DNA from: CAVVSQ01 sp963848825
Lineage (GTDB): Bacteria; Planctomycetota; Planctomycetia; Gemmatales; Gemmataceae
Assembly: GCA_963848825.1 (NCBI GenBank)
Contig: CAWKFA010000015.1
Span: 682,001 to 746,000 of the forward strand
Reading direction: 5' to 3'
Length of the DNA: 64,000 nt
The notes beneath the pieces were generated by a model. That model did no database searches, had not been told where the DNA came from, and saw only the letters and a list, made by a program, of their open reading frames with translations. The translations under genes and the position numbers were made by a program. This document shows positions 37,157 through 50,770 of the stretch, in pieces; the first letter of the stretch is position 1, and each line of letters opens with the position of its first letter.

Positions 37157-40100
37157 TTAAACCACGAAGGTTTGTACGCCACCTTGGTCCGTGACGTTGA
37201 GGGTGTTGCCGGTCAGGATATAAGAAATCACTTTGGAATCCAGCAGCTTCCATACGTTCTTGAAGGTCCAGAGTTGCCCATTGGCTTCCAGGTCCACAAG
37301 CGTGTCGTTGGCCGCCACGGCAATGCTCTGCACGCCCCGGTCGAGATAAGTCCAGGTCGTGCCGTTGTATAGATAAAGCTGTCCGCTTTGTTCCAGGTCA
37401 TAGACGTTGCCCTGGCTATCCACCGCAATGGTCTTGACGCCAACGTCAAGCCTGGTCCAGCCGCTGGCCGAATACTTCCACAGGTCGCCATTGATGAGAT
37501 GTTCATAGAAACCGGTAGCGGTGCCGGTCTGGGCCAAGATGGCGCCGAGTGTGCGCGTCCCACCCCCCACTTCCACCACCTGCGCCTTGAAGGGCACGGT
37601 AGCCGGCGCGAGTGACGTCACGCTGGAATCCCACTTCACCCAGCTTGGGCTGGCATAATTCCAAAGGTCCCCTCCCTGTTCGAGGTCGAGCAGGCCGCCG
37701 CCCTGGAGCAGCAGGATGGACTTTACGTTTGAATCGAGCCTGGACCAGCCGGGGGAGGTCAATTTCCAGAGTACGCCGCCGGCTTCCAGGTCGTAGAGTG
37801 TCCCGTTGTCGCTGACCGCGAACGCTTTCACGTTCACGTCCTCACGCGTCGCCGAGGCGCCGGTCCCCTTGATGAGATCGCCGTTGATCTTCAACTCATA
37901 AAGGCTGCCGTCGTAGCTGGACAGGGTAAAGCTCTGGACGCCCGTGTCCACGATACCCACGCCAGTGTGAAACAGGTTTGCGGAAGTATCAAGGTAGTAG
38001 ATCGAGTCATCCCCGGCGACCTGGAAGGTGGTCGCGTTAGCCGCCACAATGACGCCACCTTGCCGCAGCACGCCGCCGGTTTGCAGCGTGTCCACCACGC
38101 CGGCGCTTGTCACCCAAAACGAGGTGACGCCGGTGGCCAGCGCCGGAGTTGTGCTTTTGGTCTTATAAAGAGTGCTGCCGATCAATTCATAAACATTGCC
38201 GGCGCCGTCGAGCTGGAAGGAGGATACGCCACTATCCACAGGCCCGACCACGCCGCCCAAATCTTGCTGCAAGGCCCCGGAGCTATTAAGGAAGTAGGCG
38301 GTGCCGCTGGACGTCACGCCGAGCGCCGTTACCGAGGTCGCGAGGGGCGTCATGCTCAAGCTATTGGCGGCGGCGTTATATTGCCGAAGATTGCCGTTAT
38401 TCTCCAGAATAAAGAGGTTGGCGGCGTTATCCATGCCGAAGCAAGCCGCGCTCACGTCAATCAAGGTCCAGGCGGAGCCATTGTAGAGCCAGAGTTGGCC
38501 GTTGTTTTCCAGGTCATAAAGGGCCGTGCTGGTCGCGGCCACGGAGTTGACGCCGGCATCCAGCACCGTCATTCCCAGGTTGTCGGTGCGGGTCAGCGTG
38601 CCGCCGCTTACCACCTGGAACGTCGGCGTACCTGGGTTCACTGGGGGCGATGACTGTCCGGCGGACGAGCCCGATGAACCGGAGCCGGAAGTGGTGGAAG
38701 TGCTTGAGCCCACATCGCGCCGCAGGCCCGTGCCCGTGAGCTTGGTGCTGCCCAAATTGCTGTACTGGTTTAATAGGCTGGCACCAATAAGCCCGCTGGC
38801 GCTGGCCGTCAAATTGTTGGCGCCGGTTGGAGTCAAGGCCACACTCGCGAAGGTCACTGCCCCGCTGTCGCCAGGTAATGGCGACTGCGATGCGATGACC
38901 GGGCCGTTGAGCGTCAGTGTAATGGGACTGGTGAAATCCAGGGCGGCATGCGCCAGGCGGCTCGGATTGAGGTCGGGCTGTAGGTTACTCGTAAGCTGGG
39001 CCGTGTTCGAGTTACGAACCTGATTGATAAGGAGGCTCGCATCGACACCGTTGCTGGTTACCGAAACTTCGGTAACATCGACCGCCCAGACGGTAACGGG
39101 CGGATTGGAGACATTGATAACGGCCGTTTGCAGCGGCTGGAACAAGGGGATGGGCTCACCCTTGATCTTCACGTTGCCGCCACCCTGGGTGGGCTGGCTG
39201 ATGAAAGTCCCGCCGATGGAAATGATGACGAGCGGCATAAGGAGTGACGGTAATCTGAGCCGAGGGAACAGCCGCGGTGGGGACATTGGTCGGCACGGGC
39301 GTTTTCGGCGTTTGGACAGCATTGAGCGTGTAGTAGCCCCACTTGTCGAGCAACAGATTGGAAAAGGTTGCCACGCCCTTGCTGGCCGGAGCGACCAGCG
39401 TACCCGCGAGGTTGGCCTTACCCTTGATATTGCCGATGGGATTGACGATCCCGTTTCCGGAGTTGGTGAGCAGGCTCGCATCGAGGCCGCCCGCCAGGGC
39501 AAGATAGAAGGGCCCGCCCGGGTTGCCAGTGACGGTAACCTTACCGCTAAGGGCCGGGATCGATGACAGGTAACTTTGCATGCGGCTCGACGTCGGATAA
39601 AGCGCGGAGGCAACCGACGCAGCCGAATCGAAATCAAATCCTCCGGCAGAAACGCCATTGTAGCTGACCGTAAGTCTACCCGCGCTTTGACCGGCTGCCG
39701 GCGTCAAGGAAAGAACGACGTTCTGTGTGGCCAGTGTGCCCGGCCCGCTGAGCGTAAGCTTGGAAGCATCCAGAGCGGGGCTGACATTGCCCGCGAAGGT
39801 AAAGTAGAAGGGCCCGCCAACGTTGCCCGATACCGTGACGCTGTTGGCCGGCAAGCTTGCGATCGTGCCGAGATAGGTCTGCACCTGAGCCGCGGTGACG
39901 GTCGCTGAGTTTAATGGGGCTGCGGTGCCACTCGTACCGTTATATGCCAGGCTGACCGAGCCCGCGGCGGCCACGGACCAGATATCGATGGGGTCTTGCA
40001 TGGCGGTATTGACCGACAAGGTCACCGAGTCGTTAGAATTGCTCGTGGAGTCATAATTCTGGGCGATCGCGTTGGTGTCATCCTCCGCGTTGACCACAAT

Positions 40101-43100
40101 TTGGAACTGGCTACTGGCAAGGTCGGCGCCGATCAATGAGTTATTGCCTGAGCGTACCTGCGTGGTGTTCGATGGCGCGAAGACGAGCTGGCTGGCCAGG
40201 ATATTGAAGGCCGTGGAGGTCCCGTCGGGGACCGAATAGATGATCGCAGGATTGGCGGTAGGCGTGGCAGGCGTCGAGACGCTGAATGTGTACCTTCCCC
40301 AATGGTCAATCGTGATTCCCGGGAAGCTGACAATGCCGCCCACCGCCGTGGCCCGCTGTTGACTAGTGTTGCCTGGATCTTGCTTGGGGCCCTTGAGGTT
40401 GTTGACGGCGCCCACAATGTCGTTGGTGGTCAATTGCGTCGCGCCGGTGATTTTAAGGGTCACATTATTTGTGGCCTTGGACACGACCAAGCCATCTTGA
40501 TCGAGAAGGCGCGCCTGCACGCCGGTCGGGGTGGCCGCGCTATTGATGATAAGGCCGGATTTCGTGTCGGTCGGCTGTTGCAGGGAGAAATCCAGCGTCG
40601 TGACGACCTGGTTGGTCAGATTGAAAGTGAACGAAGCGGAGCCGACGAGGCTCGCCGGCACGGCGAAGGAATGATTGGGTAGAGAGCCGGTGATGGCGAA
40701 GCTGTTGGCCGTCACGGTGGCCGATGCCGTTTGATTGGCGACGATGGTGACCAGCGCGGCCACATTGGTCCCGATGGTTATCGGGGTAATTGGGTCGGCG
40801 CCGAATTGCGAAAATACCACGCTAGCGCTCGTCGCTGGCGGGGCCGTGAGCGTGACGATACCGCCGGCAGTCGAGTAACCGTCGTTGGAGGTCACGGAAA
40901 CGGCTAGCGGCAAATCGTATTGCGTGGACACGAGAGTCCGCTGGTTCTGCACGCTGGTGGATGCCAGGCTAACGTTGAAGGGTTTGGTCTCAAAAGACCC
41001 GATGTCGACATGGCCCGCTATTTTGATGCGTGGGTTGCCGCGTTGATCCAGCGGGGGGGCCGTAAGGGTACCCGAAGAAGGAACGCCGTTACCGATGACT
41101 GGACTGCCAGGCAGAATCGCAAAGGACTTGGTGACGCCGCTGAAATAATCCGGGGTAGAAAAGAACAGCGGGTTGCCGGTTACATCGCTGGCGGGGGCGC
41201 CGGTGACCCCGATCAAGTTGCCAATCAGATTGGCCGCGCCGCTGGTAATTGTGCCGGCGATGTCGGGCCTCTTGATGATCGCGAAGTTGTCCGCATTGCC
41301 GGACACAATATCGTTGAGCATATTGAGCTGACCGCCGTTGACGGCGATGCCGCCACCACCGCCGGTATTGCCGACCGCAATGTCCGCTGTGTTGAGGGTC
41401 AGAGTGTCATTGATAAGGTTCACGGTGCCGGCCGTGATGTTGATCTGCGCCACCGCTGTTTACCGATGAGTTGCCATAGAATGTGGAATTGATGATAGTC
41501 GTGACGACGGTGCCCGAGCTACTATCAATTTCCAGGGCGCCGCCCGTGCCGGCACTATTGCCGGTGAAGGTGGATTGCTTGATGGTCAGTGTGCCATTGT
41601 CCAGAATGCCGCCCCCAGCGACGGCGCTGCCGTTTTGAATGGTAAGCGCGTCGAGTTCGACGATAGCGCCGTCATCGATCTGAAACACGCGATTGCCATT
41701 GCCATCGATGGTGACTTTATTGGCTCCTCCTGTGATGGTGACAGTGGCGCCCGCCGTCCCCGGTTTCAACTCCTGAGTCTGATTAAGCGTGTTTACCAAA
41801 TCTGTCGCGAACGTGATGTTTTCCGAGAAGCCAAAAAAGGTACCGATGTTGACCAGGCTGACTGCGCCGCCCAAAGTTTGACTGGGAGGAGGGGCGGTGG
41901 GGGTGCCCGACGTTACCTGGAGGGCATTCGTGATGATCCCATCAATGTGGGCGTAGCTAGTGACGACTCCGGCTACTGCCCCGGTCGTGGGCACCGGTTG
42001 GATCGCGACGCTCGGGACAATCACCAGCTTGTTGCCAAGCGGGTTGGCGGCCAAATTGTGATCGCCGCCTTCAATGTTCAAACTGGTGCCGCCGGGCAAA
42101 CTCTGGAAAATGTTGAACAGGTCGTTGCCGGTTTGACCGACAAGGTTCACGTTCTTGCCGGCTGCATAAGAAAGAACATTGAAAGTGGTGTCGGTGGTGC
42201 CGCCGGTGGCCGTCGTATTTGCGCCGGCCGCCACCAGGTTGACGGTGTCGGCGCCGCCGCTTCCGGTTTTCACATTCAGGCTTGTCAGCCCCCCGTAGGT
42301 CAAGATGCCGCCAGCGCCGAAGTAGGTATTGGGGCCGGTTACCTGGGTGCCGGTGATCGTCACCGTATCGGCGCCCAAAATGTAAGCCGAGTCATCGACA
42401 TTGGCCGTGTCGGCGCCGCCATTGCCAGTGATTGTCAAGCCGCTGACAATATTGTGAGTGTTGCCGCCGCCCACGTTGAACGTATCGGCGCTCACTCCGC
42501 CTGTGACCGCTGTTACGGCGCTGGTGCTCAGAATGTTAGCCGTGCTGGCGCCAGTGCCGAGCAGGACGTTCAGGTTGCTCATGCCGGCGTAAGTCAAGCT
42601 GCCGCCTGCGCCAAAGTAAGTGCCAGCGCCAGTAACTTGCGTGCCGGTGATCGTGACAGAGTCTGCCCCAGCATGATTATGGTCATCGACGTTGGAGGTG
42701 TCCGCGCCGCCATTGCCCGTCAGGGTGAGGCTGCTCACGATGCCGTGCGTGTCGCCGCTATTGCCCACGTTGAAAATGTCAGCACTGGCTCCCCCGGTAA
42801 CCACTGTTACCGCGCTGGTGCTCTGAACAATCGCGGTGTCGGCGCCAGTGCCCAGCTTGACGTTAAGGTTGGCCAAGCCAGCGTATGTCAGGCTGCCGCC
42901 CGGACCAAAGAACGTGCTATCTCCGGTTACCTGGGTGGCCGTGATTGTAACCGTGTCGGCGCCGACATGGCTGTGGTCATCGACGTTGGCGGTATCGGCG
43001 CCGCCGTTGCCCGTCAGGCTCAGGTTGTTGACGATGCCGCTGGTATCGCCGCTGCTAAAGACATTGAAGATATCGGCACTTGTTCCGCCAGTCACCGCCG

Positions 43101-46100
43101 TCGCGGCGGCGGTGCTCTGAATGTTTGCCGTGTCGGCGCCAGTGCCCAAACTAACGTTCAAGGTTGCCAGGCCGGCGTAGGTGAGACTCCCGCCAGGCCC
43201 AAAGTAAGTGTTGTCGCCGGTCACTTGAGTGCTCGTGATCGTCACGGTGTCCGCGCCGACGTGGCTATGATCATCAGTATTGGCTACGTCCGCGCCGCCG
43301 TTGCCGGTAAGGCTTAGTGTGTTGACGATGTTATGGGTATCGCCGCTGTTGCCGACGTTGAATATATCCGCGCTGACGCCGCCGGTCACGTTCGTGGTCG
43401 CGCCGGTGCTCTGGATGTTTGCCGTGCCAGCGCCCGTGCCGAGCTTGACATTCAGGTTGGCCAAGCCACCGTAGGTCAGGCTGCCCCCAGGGCCAAAGTA
43501 GGTATTGTCGCCCGTGACTTGCGTCCCGGTTATGGTTACGGTGTCTGCTCCGACGTGGCTGTGATCATCCACGTTGGCGGTGTCCGCTCCGCCATTGCCC
43601 GTGAGCGTCAAGCTATTGACGATGCCGTGGGTATCGCCACTATTGCCGACGTTGAAAATGTCCGCGCTGGCTCCGCCGGTGACGGCCGTTGTCGCGCCGG
43701 TGGCTTGTATGTTCGCCACGTCGGCACCAGTGCCGAGCTTGACGTTCAAATTAGTCAGGCCAGCGTAAGTCGTACTGCCGCCGGGCCCAAAGAACGTGTT
43801 GTCGCCGGTGACCTGCGTCCCGGTGATCGTTACCGTGTCCGCGCCGACGTGATTGTGGTCATCGATATTGGATGTGTCCACGCCGCCGTTGCCCGTGAGG
43901 CTAAGACTATTGACGATCCCGTGCGTATCACCGCCGTTGCCTACGTTGAAGGTGTCCGCGCTGGCCCCGCCCGTGACGGCTGTGGCCGCACCGGTGCTCA
44001 AGATGCTTGCGGTGCCGGTGCCGGTGCCCAGCTTGACGTTCAGGTTAGCGAGGCCGGTGTAGGTCAAACCGCCGCCCGCACCAAAATAGGTGTTGTCACC
44101 GGTGACCTGCGTCCCGGTGATCGTTACCGTGTCCGCGCCGGCGTGGCTATGGTCATCGACATTGGCGGTGTCCGCGCCGCCGTTGCCGGTCAACGTCAGG
44201 CCGTTCACGATGCCATGCGTATCGCCACTGGCGCCCACGTTGAAGATATCCGCACTGGCACCTCCAGTGACCGCCGTGATGGCCCCGGTACTTTGAATAT
44301 TGGCCGTGCCGGCGCCCGTGCCCAGCTTGACGTTCAGGTTAGCCATGCCAGCGTAGGTCAAACTGCCGCCTGGGCCAAAGAACGTATTGTCGCCAGTGAC
44401 CTGAGTTCCGGTGATGGTTGCGGTGTCTGGGCCTACATGGGCATGGTCATCGACGTTGGCGACATCCGCGCCGCCGTTGCCGGTCAAGGTCAGGTTGCTC
44501 ACGATGCCATGTGTGTCGCCGCTATTGCTCACGTTGAAGATGTCGGCGCTTGTTCCCCCTGTGACTGCGGTCACGGCGCTCGTGCTTTGAATGTTCGCCG
44601 TCCCGGCGCCGGTTCCCATCTTGACGTTCAAGTTGGCCATGCCGGCGTAGGTCAGGCTGCCGCCGGGACCAAAGAATGTGTTGTCGCCCGTCACCTGGGT
44701 GGCCGTGATTGTAACCGTGTCCGCGCCGACATGGCTATGGTCGTCGACGTTGGCTGTGTCCACGCCGCCATTCCCCGTCAGGGTCAGCCCGCTCACGATG
44801 CCGTGCGTATCGCCGCTATTGCCCACATTGAAGGTATCGGCGCTGGCTCCGCCGGTTACTGCCGTGGCTGCACTGGTGCTGAGAATGTTCGCCGAGTCAC
44901 TGCCAGTGCCGAGCTTGACATTCAGGTTGGCCAGGCCGGTATAACCCAGGCTGCCGCCCACACCGAAAAATGTGCTGTCCCCGGTGACCTGCGTCCCGGT
45001 GATCGTCACGGTGTCCGCGCCCACATGACTGTGATCATCAATGTTCGCGGTGTCAGCACCGCCGTTGCCGGTAAGGCTTAGTGGGTTGATGATGCCGTGG
45101 GTATCGCCGCTGTTGCCGACGTTGAACGTATCCGCGCTGACGCCGCCGGTCACGTTTGTGGTCGCACCGGTGCTTTGAATGTTCGCCACGCCGGCGCCAG
45201 TGCCGAGCTTGACATTCAGGATGGCCAGGCCGGCATACGTCAGACTGCCGCCGGCGCCAAAATAGGTGCCGTCGCCGCTGACCAGCGTTCCGGTGATCGT
45301 TACCGTATCTGCGCCAACATGGCTATGATCATCGACGTTCGCGGTGTCGGCGCCGCCATTGCCCGTCAGGGTCAGGCTATTGACGACCCCATGCGTATCG
45401 CCGCTGTTGCCTACGTTGAAGGTGTCGGCGCTGGCGCCGCCGGTGACCGACGTCGCTGCCCCGGTGCTCAGAATGTTGGCGGTGTCCGCGCCGGTACTCA
45501 GTTGCACGTTCAGGTTGGCCATGCCGGTATAACTGAGGCTGCCGCCCGCGCCGAAAAACGTGCCGTCGCCGGTCACTTGCGTGCTCGTGATCGTCACCGA
45601 ATCCGCGCCGACATGGCCATGATCGTCGACGTTGGTGGTGTCGCTGCCGCCATTGCCTGTCAGGCTCACATTATTGTTGATGGCGTGCGTATCGCCACTA
45701 TTGCCCACGTTAAAGATATCCGCACTGGCTCCGCCGGTAACCGTCGTCGCGGCGCCCGTGCTTTGTATGTTGGCCGTATCGGCCCCGGTACCAAGCTTGA
45801 TGTTCAAAGTGGCCAGGGCGGCATAAGTCAAACTGCCACCCGCTCCAAAGAATGTGCCGTTGCCGCTGACTTGCGTGCTCGTGATGGTCACTGTGTCGGC
45901 GCCGACATGGCTAGAATCGTCGACGTTGGCCGTATCCGTGCCGCCATTGCCCGTCAGGGTCAGGCTGTTGACAATCCCGTGCGTGTCGCCGCTGTTACCG
46001 ACATTGAATGTGTCCGTGTTCGTGCCGCCCGTGACGGCGGTCGTAACACTGGTGCTTTGAACATTGGCCGTGTTGACGCCGGTGCCCAACTTGACGTTTA

Positions 46101-49100
46101 GGCTAGTCATGCCCGAATAAGTCAGGCTGCCACCAGTCCCAAAGTAGGTGCCAGAGCCCGTTATTTGCGTGCCGGTTATCGCCACCGTGTCGGCAGTCCC
46201 ATGATTGTGGTCATCGACATTGGCAGTATCCGTGCCGCCGCTGCCGACGAGGCTCAGGCTATTGACGATTCCCCGGGTATCGCCGTTGGCCCCGACGTTG
46301 TAGGTGTCGGAGGTCGTTCCTCCCGTGACCACAGTCGCCGCACCCGTGCCCTGAATGTTGGCGACGTTGGCGCCGGTACCCAAGCTGACATTGAGGTTTG
46401 CCAGGCCAGCGTAACTCACGCTGCCGCCGGCGCCGAAGTAGGTGCCGTCACCGGTCACCTGAGTGCCCGTGACAGTCACGTTGTCCGCGCCCGCGTGGCT
46501 ATGATCGTCGATGTTGGCCGTGTCCGTACCACCATTCCCGGTCAAGCTCAGGCTATTGACGATGCTGTGCGTATCGCCGCTGGCGCCGACATTGAAAGTG
46601 TCCGCGCTCGCTCCGCCCGTGACGGCTGTCGCGGCACCCGTGCTCTGGATGTTGGCCGTGTTCAGCGCCTGTGGCGAGCTTGACATTGAGATTACTTACC
46701 CCGGCGTAAGCGAGGCTGCCGCCCGCACCGAAATAGGTGCCGTCGCCAGTGACCTGAGTAGTCGTGATTGTTACCGTATCCGCGCCAACATGACTGTGGT
46801 CGTCGAGATTGGCGGTATCCGTTCCGCCGTTGCCTGTCAGGGTCAAGCCGTTGACGACGCCGTGGGTGTCGCCGCCTAAGCCGACATTAAACGTATCCGC
46901 GTTTGCCCCGCCTGTAACGGCGGTCGCGACGCTCGTGCTCTGAATATTGGCGGCGTTGACGCCGCCGCCCAGCTTGACGTTCAGGTTTGTCATGCCGCCA
47001 TACGTGAGGCTACCGCCGGCACCGAAGTAGGTGCTATCGCCGGTCACTTGCGTGGCGGTGATCGTGACGGTGTCGGCGCCCGCATGATTGTGGTCATCTA
47101 CGTTCACCGTGTCAGCACCGCCATTGCCCGTTATGGTCACGCTGTTGTTGATACCGTGCGTATCGCCGCCCGCGCCAAGGTTGAATGTGTCGGCGCTGGC
47201 ACCGCCCGTAACCGTGGTGGTGGCGCCGGTGCTTTGAATATTGGCTGTATCGGCCCCGGTGCCAAGCTTGATGTTCAGAGTGCTGATGCCGCCATAGGTC
47301 AGACTGCCACCCGCGCCGAAGTAGGTGCCATCGCCGTTGACCTGCGTGCTCGTGACCGCCACCGTGTCCGCGCCAACATGGGCATGATCGTCAAGATTGG
47401 CTATGTCCGCGCCGCCATTGCCCGTCAGTGTCAAGCTATTGACAATGCCATGCGTGTCGCCGCCATTACCGACGTTGAACGTATCGGCGCTCACGCCGCC
47501 CGTGACCGCGGTTGCGGCGCCCGTGCTCTGTACGTTCGCCACATCGGCGCCGGTACCAAGCTTGAGGTTCAGGTTAGCCAGGCCGGCGTAGGTCAAGCTG
47601 CCGCCGACGCCAAAAAATGTGTTGTCGCCCGTGACTTGCGTGCCAGTGATCGTTACCGTGTCAGCGCCCGCGTGACTGTGGTCATCCAGGTTCGCGGTGT
47701 CGATGCCGCCATTGCCGGTAAGGCTCAGTCCGCTGGCGATGCCATGCGTATCGCCGCTGTTGCCAACATTGAAAGTATCCGCGTTCGTGCCGCCGGTAAC
47801 GGCAGTCGCGATACTGGTGTTTTGGATGGTGGCTGTATTGACGCCAGTGGCCAGCTTGACGTTCAGGTTTGTCATACCGGCGTAGGTCAGGCTACCGCCG
47901 GCACCAAAGAAGGTGGCGTCGCCCGTCACCTGCGTCCCGGTAATCGTCAGGATGTCCGCGCCCACGTGAACATGGTCATCGACATTCGTGATGTCGGTCC
48001 CGCCGTTGCCGGTCAGGCTCAAGCTGTTGCCGATGGCGTGCGTGTCACCGCTGGAACCAACATTGAAAGTGTCGGCGCCACTGCCGCCGGTAATCGCGGT
48101 GGTAGCGCCGGTGCTTTGAATATTGGCCGTGTTAGCACCGCTGCCAAGCTTGACATTCAAATTGCTCATGCTGGCATAAGTCAGACTGCCGCCGGCGCCA
48201 AAGAAGGTGCCGTCGCCCAGAACTTGCGTGCTCGTGACGGTTACCGTGTCCGCGCCGCCGTTGTAGTCGGAATCGTCAACGTTGGCGGTGTCTGCTCCGC
48301 CGTTGCCTTTGATCGTCAGCGCACCCAGCAGGCCGCGTGTCAGTTTGTTCGGTGCCCCGGTCACATTAAAGGTGTCGGCGCCCGTGTTGCCATCCACTTC
48401 CGTCGTGCTTCCGGCCATCGTGCCTTGAATGGCATAGCTGCTGGCGAGAGAGCCGCCCTTGATGAGGATGCCGTTTGCAGACTGCGCCGTTCGTGAAACT
48501 GCCGGCCGCGGAATAGTTGATACTCGCTGCGCCACCCGATAGGCCCGCAATGGTGCTGGCCGTGACGACCGCCGTTTCGGCCGCGGCAGCTCCTGAGTCA
48601 TCGACGATCAGGCGGTTGCCCAAACCGCTGCCGCCTATTACCGTGAGCGCTGCCTTCAAACCTGCCACCGTGTTCGACGGGGTAAACACATTGAACGTGT
48701 CGCTTATGGCCACGCTGCCGTCGAGGGTCGTGGAGTCGCCGGTGGCCTGAACGTTGAAGGTATCGCCGACGCCAGCAGCGGTTTTGCCTCCCTTGATCGT
48801 GATGCTCTGGGTATCCACATACTTGTAGTTAATGGCGGCCGAGTTTGGCGCAACCAGACCGCTGATTTGCCCAAAAATTCCGCCTGGGTCAGACGGAATG
48901 GGGGACTTGTTGAGAGTGTTCAGGGTAACGGTTTGCGCCACGGTATCTGCCGAATCGTCCACGATGACGGTGTTAGTGGCGAAGGGGTTGACGAGGTTGA
49001 CAATCCCCTGAATACCTTGCATGCCCAGTACGGGATCACCGAGATTGATTGCGTTGCCTGTGCCGCCGCCATAGATATTCAGCACGGCCTTGGAGTTCGT

Positions 49101-50770
49101 GTTGGTCGCCGCCACATTGAAGGTGGTGTTGGCCCCATGCGCGAAGATTGTCGTCGCCGTGTTGTTCAAGGCGCCGCGCCCGATTGGGTACTTTGCACGT
49201 TTACCGTGTCCGCACCCGACGTCAGCGCGAGCTGCACCTGATCGAAGGTGTTGTCATAGGTGATGTTCGCGATGGCGGGCGGTCCACTGGTGCTGATCGT
49301 GGTGCTTGTGAGCGTCACGGTGTCATGAAGAGTTCGACTGGAGTCATCGACGTACAACTCGCCGGGGCTGGCATTGGTGACCTGGACGGTCCCGAGAATC
49401 TTGGCAAGATTGCCGAGGCCGGTGTTGAACTTGGCCAAGGTCGAACCGATCACGGTCCGGCTGGGATTGCCCTCCTGATTGATGGCGGTCGCCACTCCCG
49501 TGGGCGTTGCGGCCACGTCGACCTCGTTGGAACCCGTGCCAGAGTTAATTGTCAATGAGGTGAGGCCCGCTGGCTGCGCCGGTAGATTGACGCTGATCGT
49601 GTTGCCGCCGGATCCTTCGGAAAAGACCACTTGGCTTTTGTTCGCGAAGCTCAGGGCCTCGAAATTACCGCTGGCCTCGCTAATTTTCGCGAGTTGCGGA
49701 CTGGCCAGGGGAAGCACGTCGGCGATAGTGACCTGATCGCCATTATTGGTGCCGCTTACCGCGAAGGGTGCCGCATCCGCGACCGTGTCGATGACTGGCG
49801 TCAAGCCGGAGAAGGTTATGGTCTGCGTGCCAAAGGTCGTGCTGGCGTGCGTTAGCGTGCCCGCGCCTGGGCGCTGGGTACATAGCTGCCGGCCAGGTCC
49901 GCCGCGCCCCCTAAATCGCTGAGAGTACCGCTATGGTCGCCCAGGTAGGTAATGCCGTTAGCCGGGGCGAATAGCCCCCCAGCGGGGTTGTTGATAGTCA
50001 AGGAACTGTTGCCGGTACCTGCCGTATCGTCAAAGGTGAAAGTGTTAACACCGGTAAATGTTACCAGTGGCCCCAGGACGCCGCCCGAACTCAGGCGATA
50101 AGTGCCGCTCGTGGCGCTGGTGGCATTGATCACCAGGCTGTCATTGAGGCCCGAACCGGTGATTTTAATAACCGGATCGGTCAGTGACAGACCATCCACA
50201 AGCAGGCCGGTTGGGTTGGCGCCGTTATTCTGGACCTGGAATTCGAGAGTGTTCAAGCCCGTTTGGAGGTGGCTGCTGTTGATTGTGAAGGAAGTCAAGC
50301 TTGAGAAGGAGCTGGATTGGTTGCCCGTGGAAAAACCGTTGATGACGATGTCCACACCGCTGTCATCCGTCGCCCAACTACCGGCCACACGTCGCATCGT
50401 TCAGGTCATAACCGACCGGGATTGTGAACGCTGTCTGATAAACATAAATGCCGGGGGGATTTCCGAGAGACTGATCGGCAGTCGGAGCGATCCAGGTCGA
50501 ATTGGCGCCCTGAGCTGTCCAGTTAGAGGGAAGAGCATTTGGAACGAACGCGTTCCCAGAATTCACAGTGTAATGAGGGTCTGTGCTGCCCGCAGCCAAG
50601 ACATGGCCGGTGACATCCAGGCCAGTATTGAACAAACCGAGAACCGGTACAGCGGGCGTAATCCGGTCTTCAAGAAACTCGATTGCCAGAGATGCTCGCT
50701 TTGTTTTCCTCTTTACGATCGGTCGCTGGGCATATTGAAAAAGGCTACGCCACCACTTGGTAATAACCAT
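37157..50770 (-). CDS. Giant secreted repeat protein with LEDRITPA N-terminal motif (seven frame breaks here)
   Basis: A single gene of 13.6 kb, about 4540 residues when frames are joined, starting at the ATG at 50770. The N-terminus has no ordinary signal peptide but carries AIEFLEDRITPA near residue 30, the motif that marks large secreted planctomycete proteins. Regions in order: a beta-rich adhesin-like start; about 21 tandem 98-residue repeats (listed separately); a parallel-beta/Pmp-like part with IGNGVPSSGTLTAPPLDQRGNP; Ig-like segments; and a C-terminal propeller of about 40-residue tectonin-like units (GNVYDLEQSGQLYLYNGTTW). Frames change near 50385, 49862, 49180, 48490, 46675, 41450 and 39240, each time continuing the same kind of sequence. 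It is probably a cell-surface or matrix adhesin. The TonB receptor is upstream on the same strand. Confidence 0.8.
42240..48400 (-). repeat. Tandem 294-bp coding repeats (about 21 units of 98 residues)
   Basis: Inside the giant gene the DNA repeats every 294 bp. Each unit encodes TAVTGGASADTFNVGNSGDT, HGIVNSLTLTGNGGADTANV, DDHSHVGADTVTITGTQV, and TGDNTFFGPGGSLTYAGL followed by NLNVKLGTGADTANIQST. The first unit and the last two are divergent, as is usual at array ends. Internal units differ at scattered positions, so the array is old and not a fresh expansion. The Asp/Gly/Asn-rich turns and regular spacing suggest a beta-solenoid or calcium-binding adhesin fold. Two of the gene's frame breaks (46675 and 48490) fall at or next to the array. 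Confidence 0.9.

Noticed and set aside
42240..48400. Possible CRISPR array or satellite DNA
   Set aside because: The 294-bp period is far too long for CRISPR, and units are translated in one continuous frame with protein-level conservation.
41575..48496. Long plus-strand open frames (up to about 580 codons) across the repeat array
   Set aside because: They run antisense to the giant gene, repeat every 98 codons with it and have no family resemblance. The periodic GC-rich coding sequence simply lacks stops in that frame.
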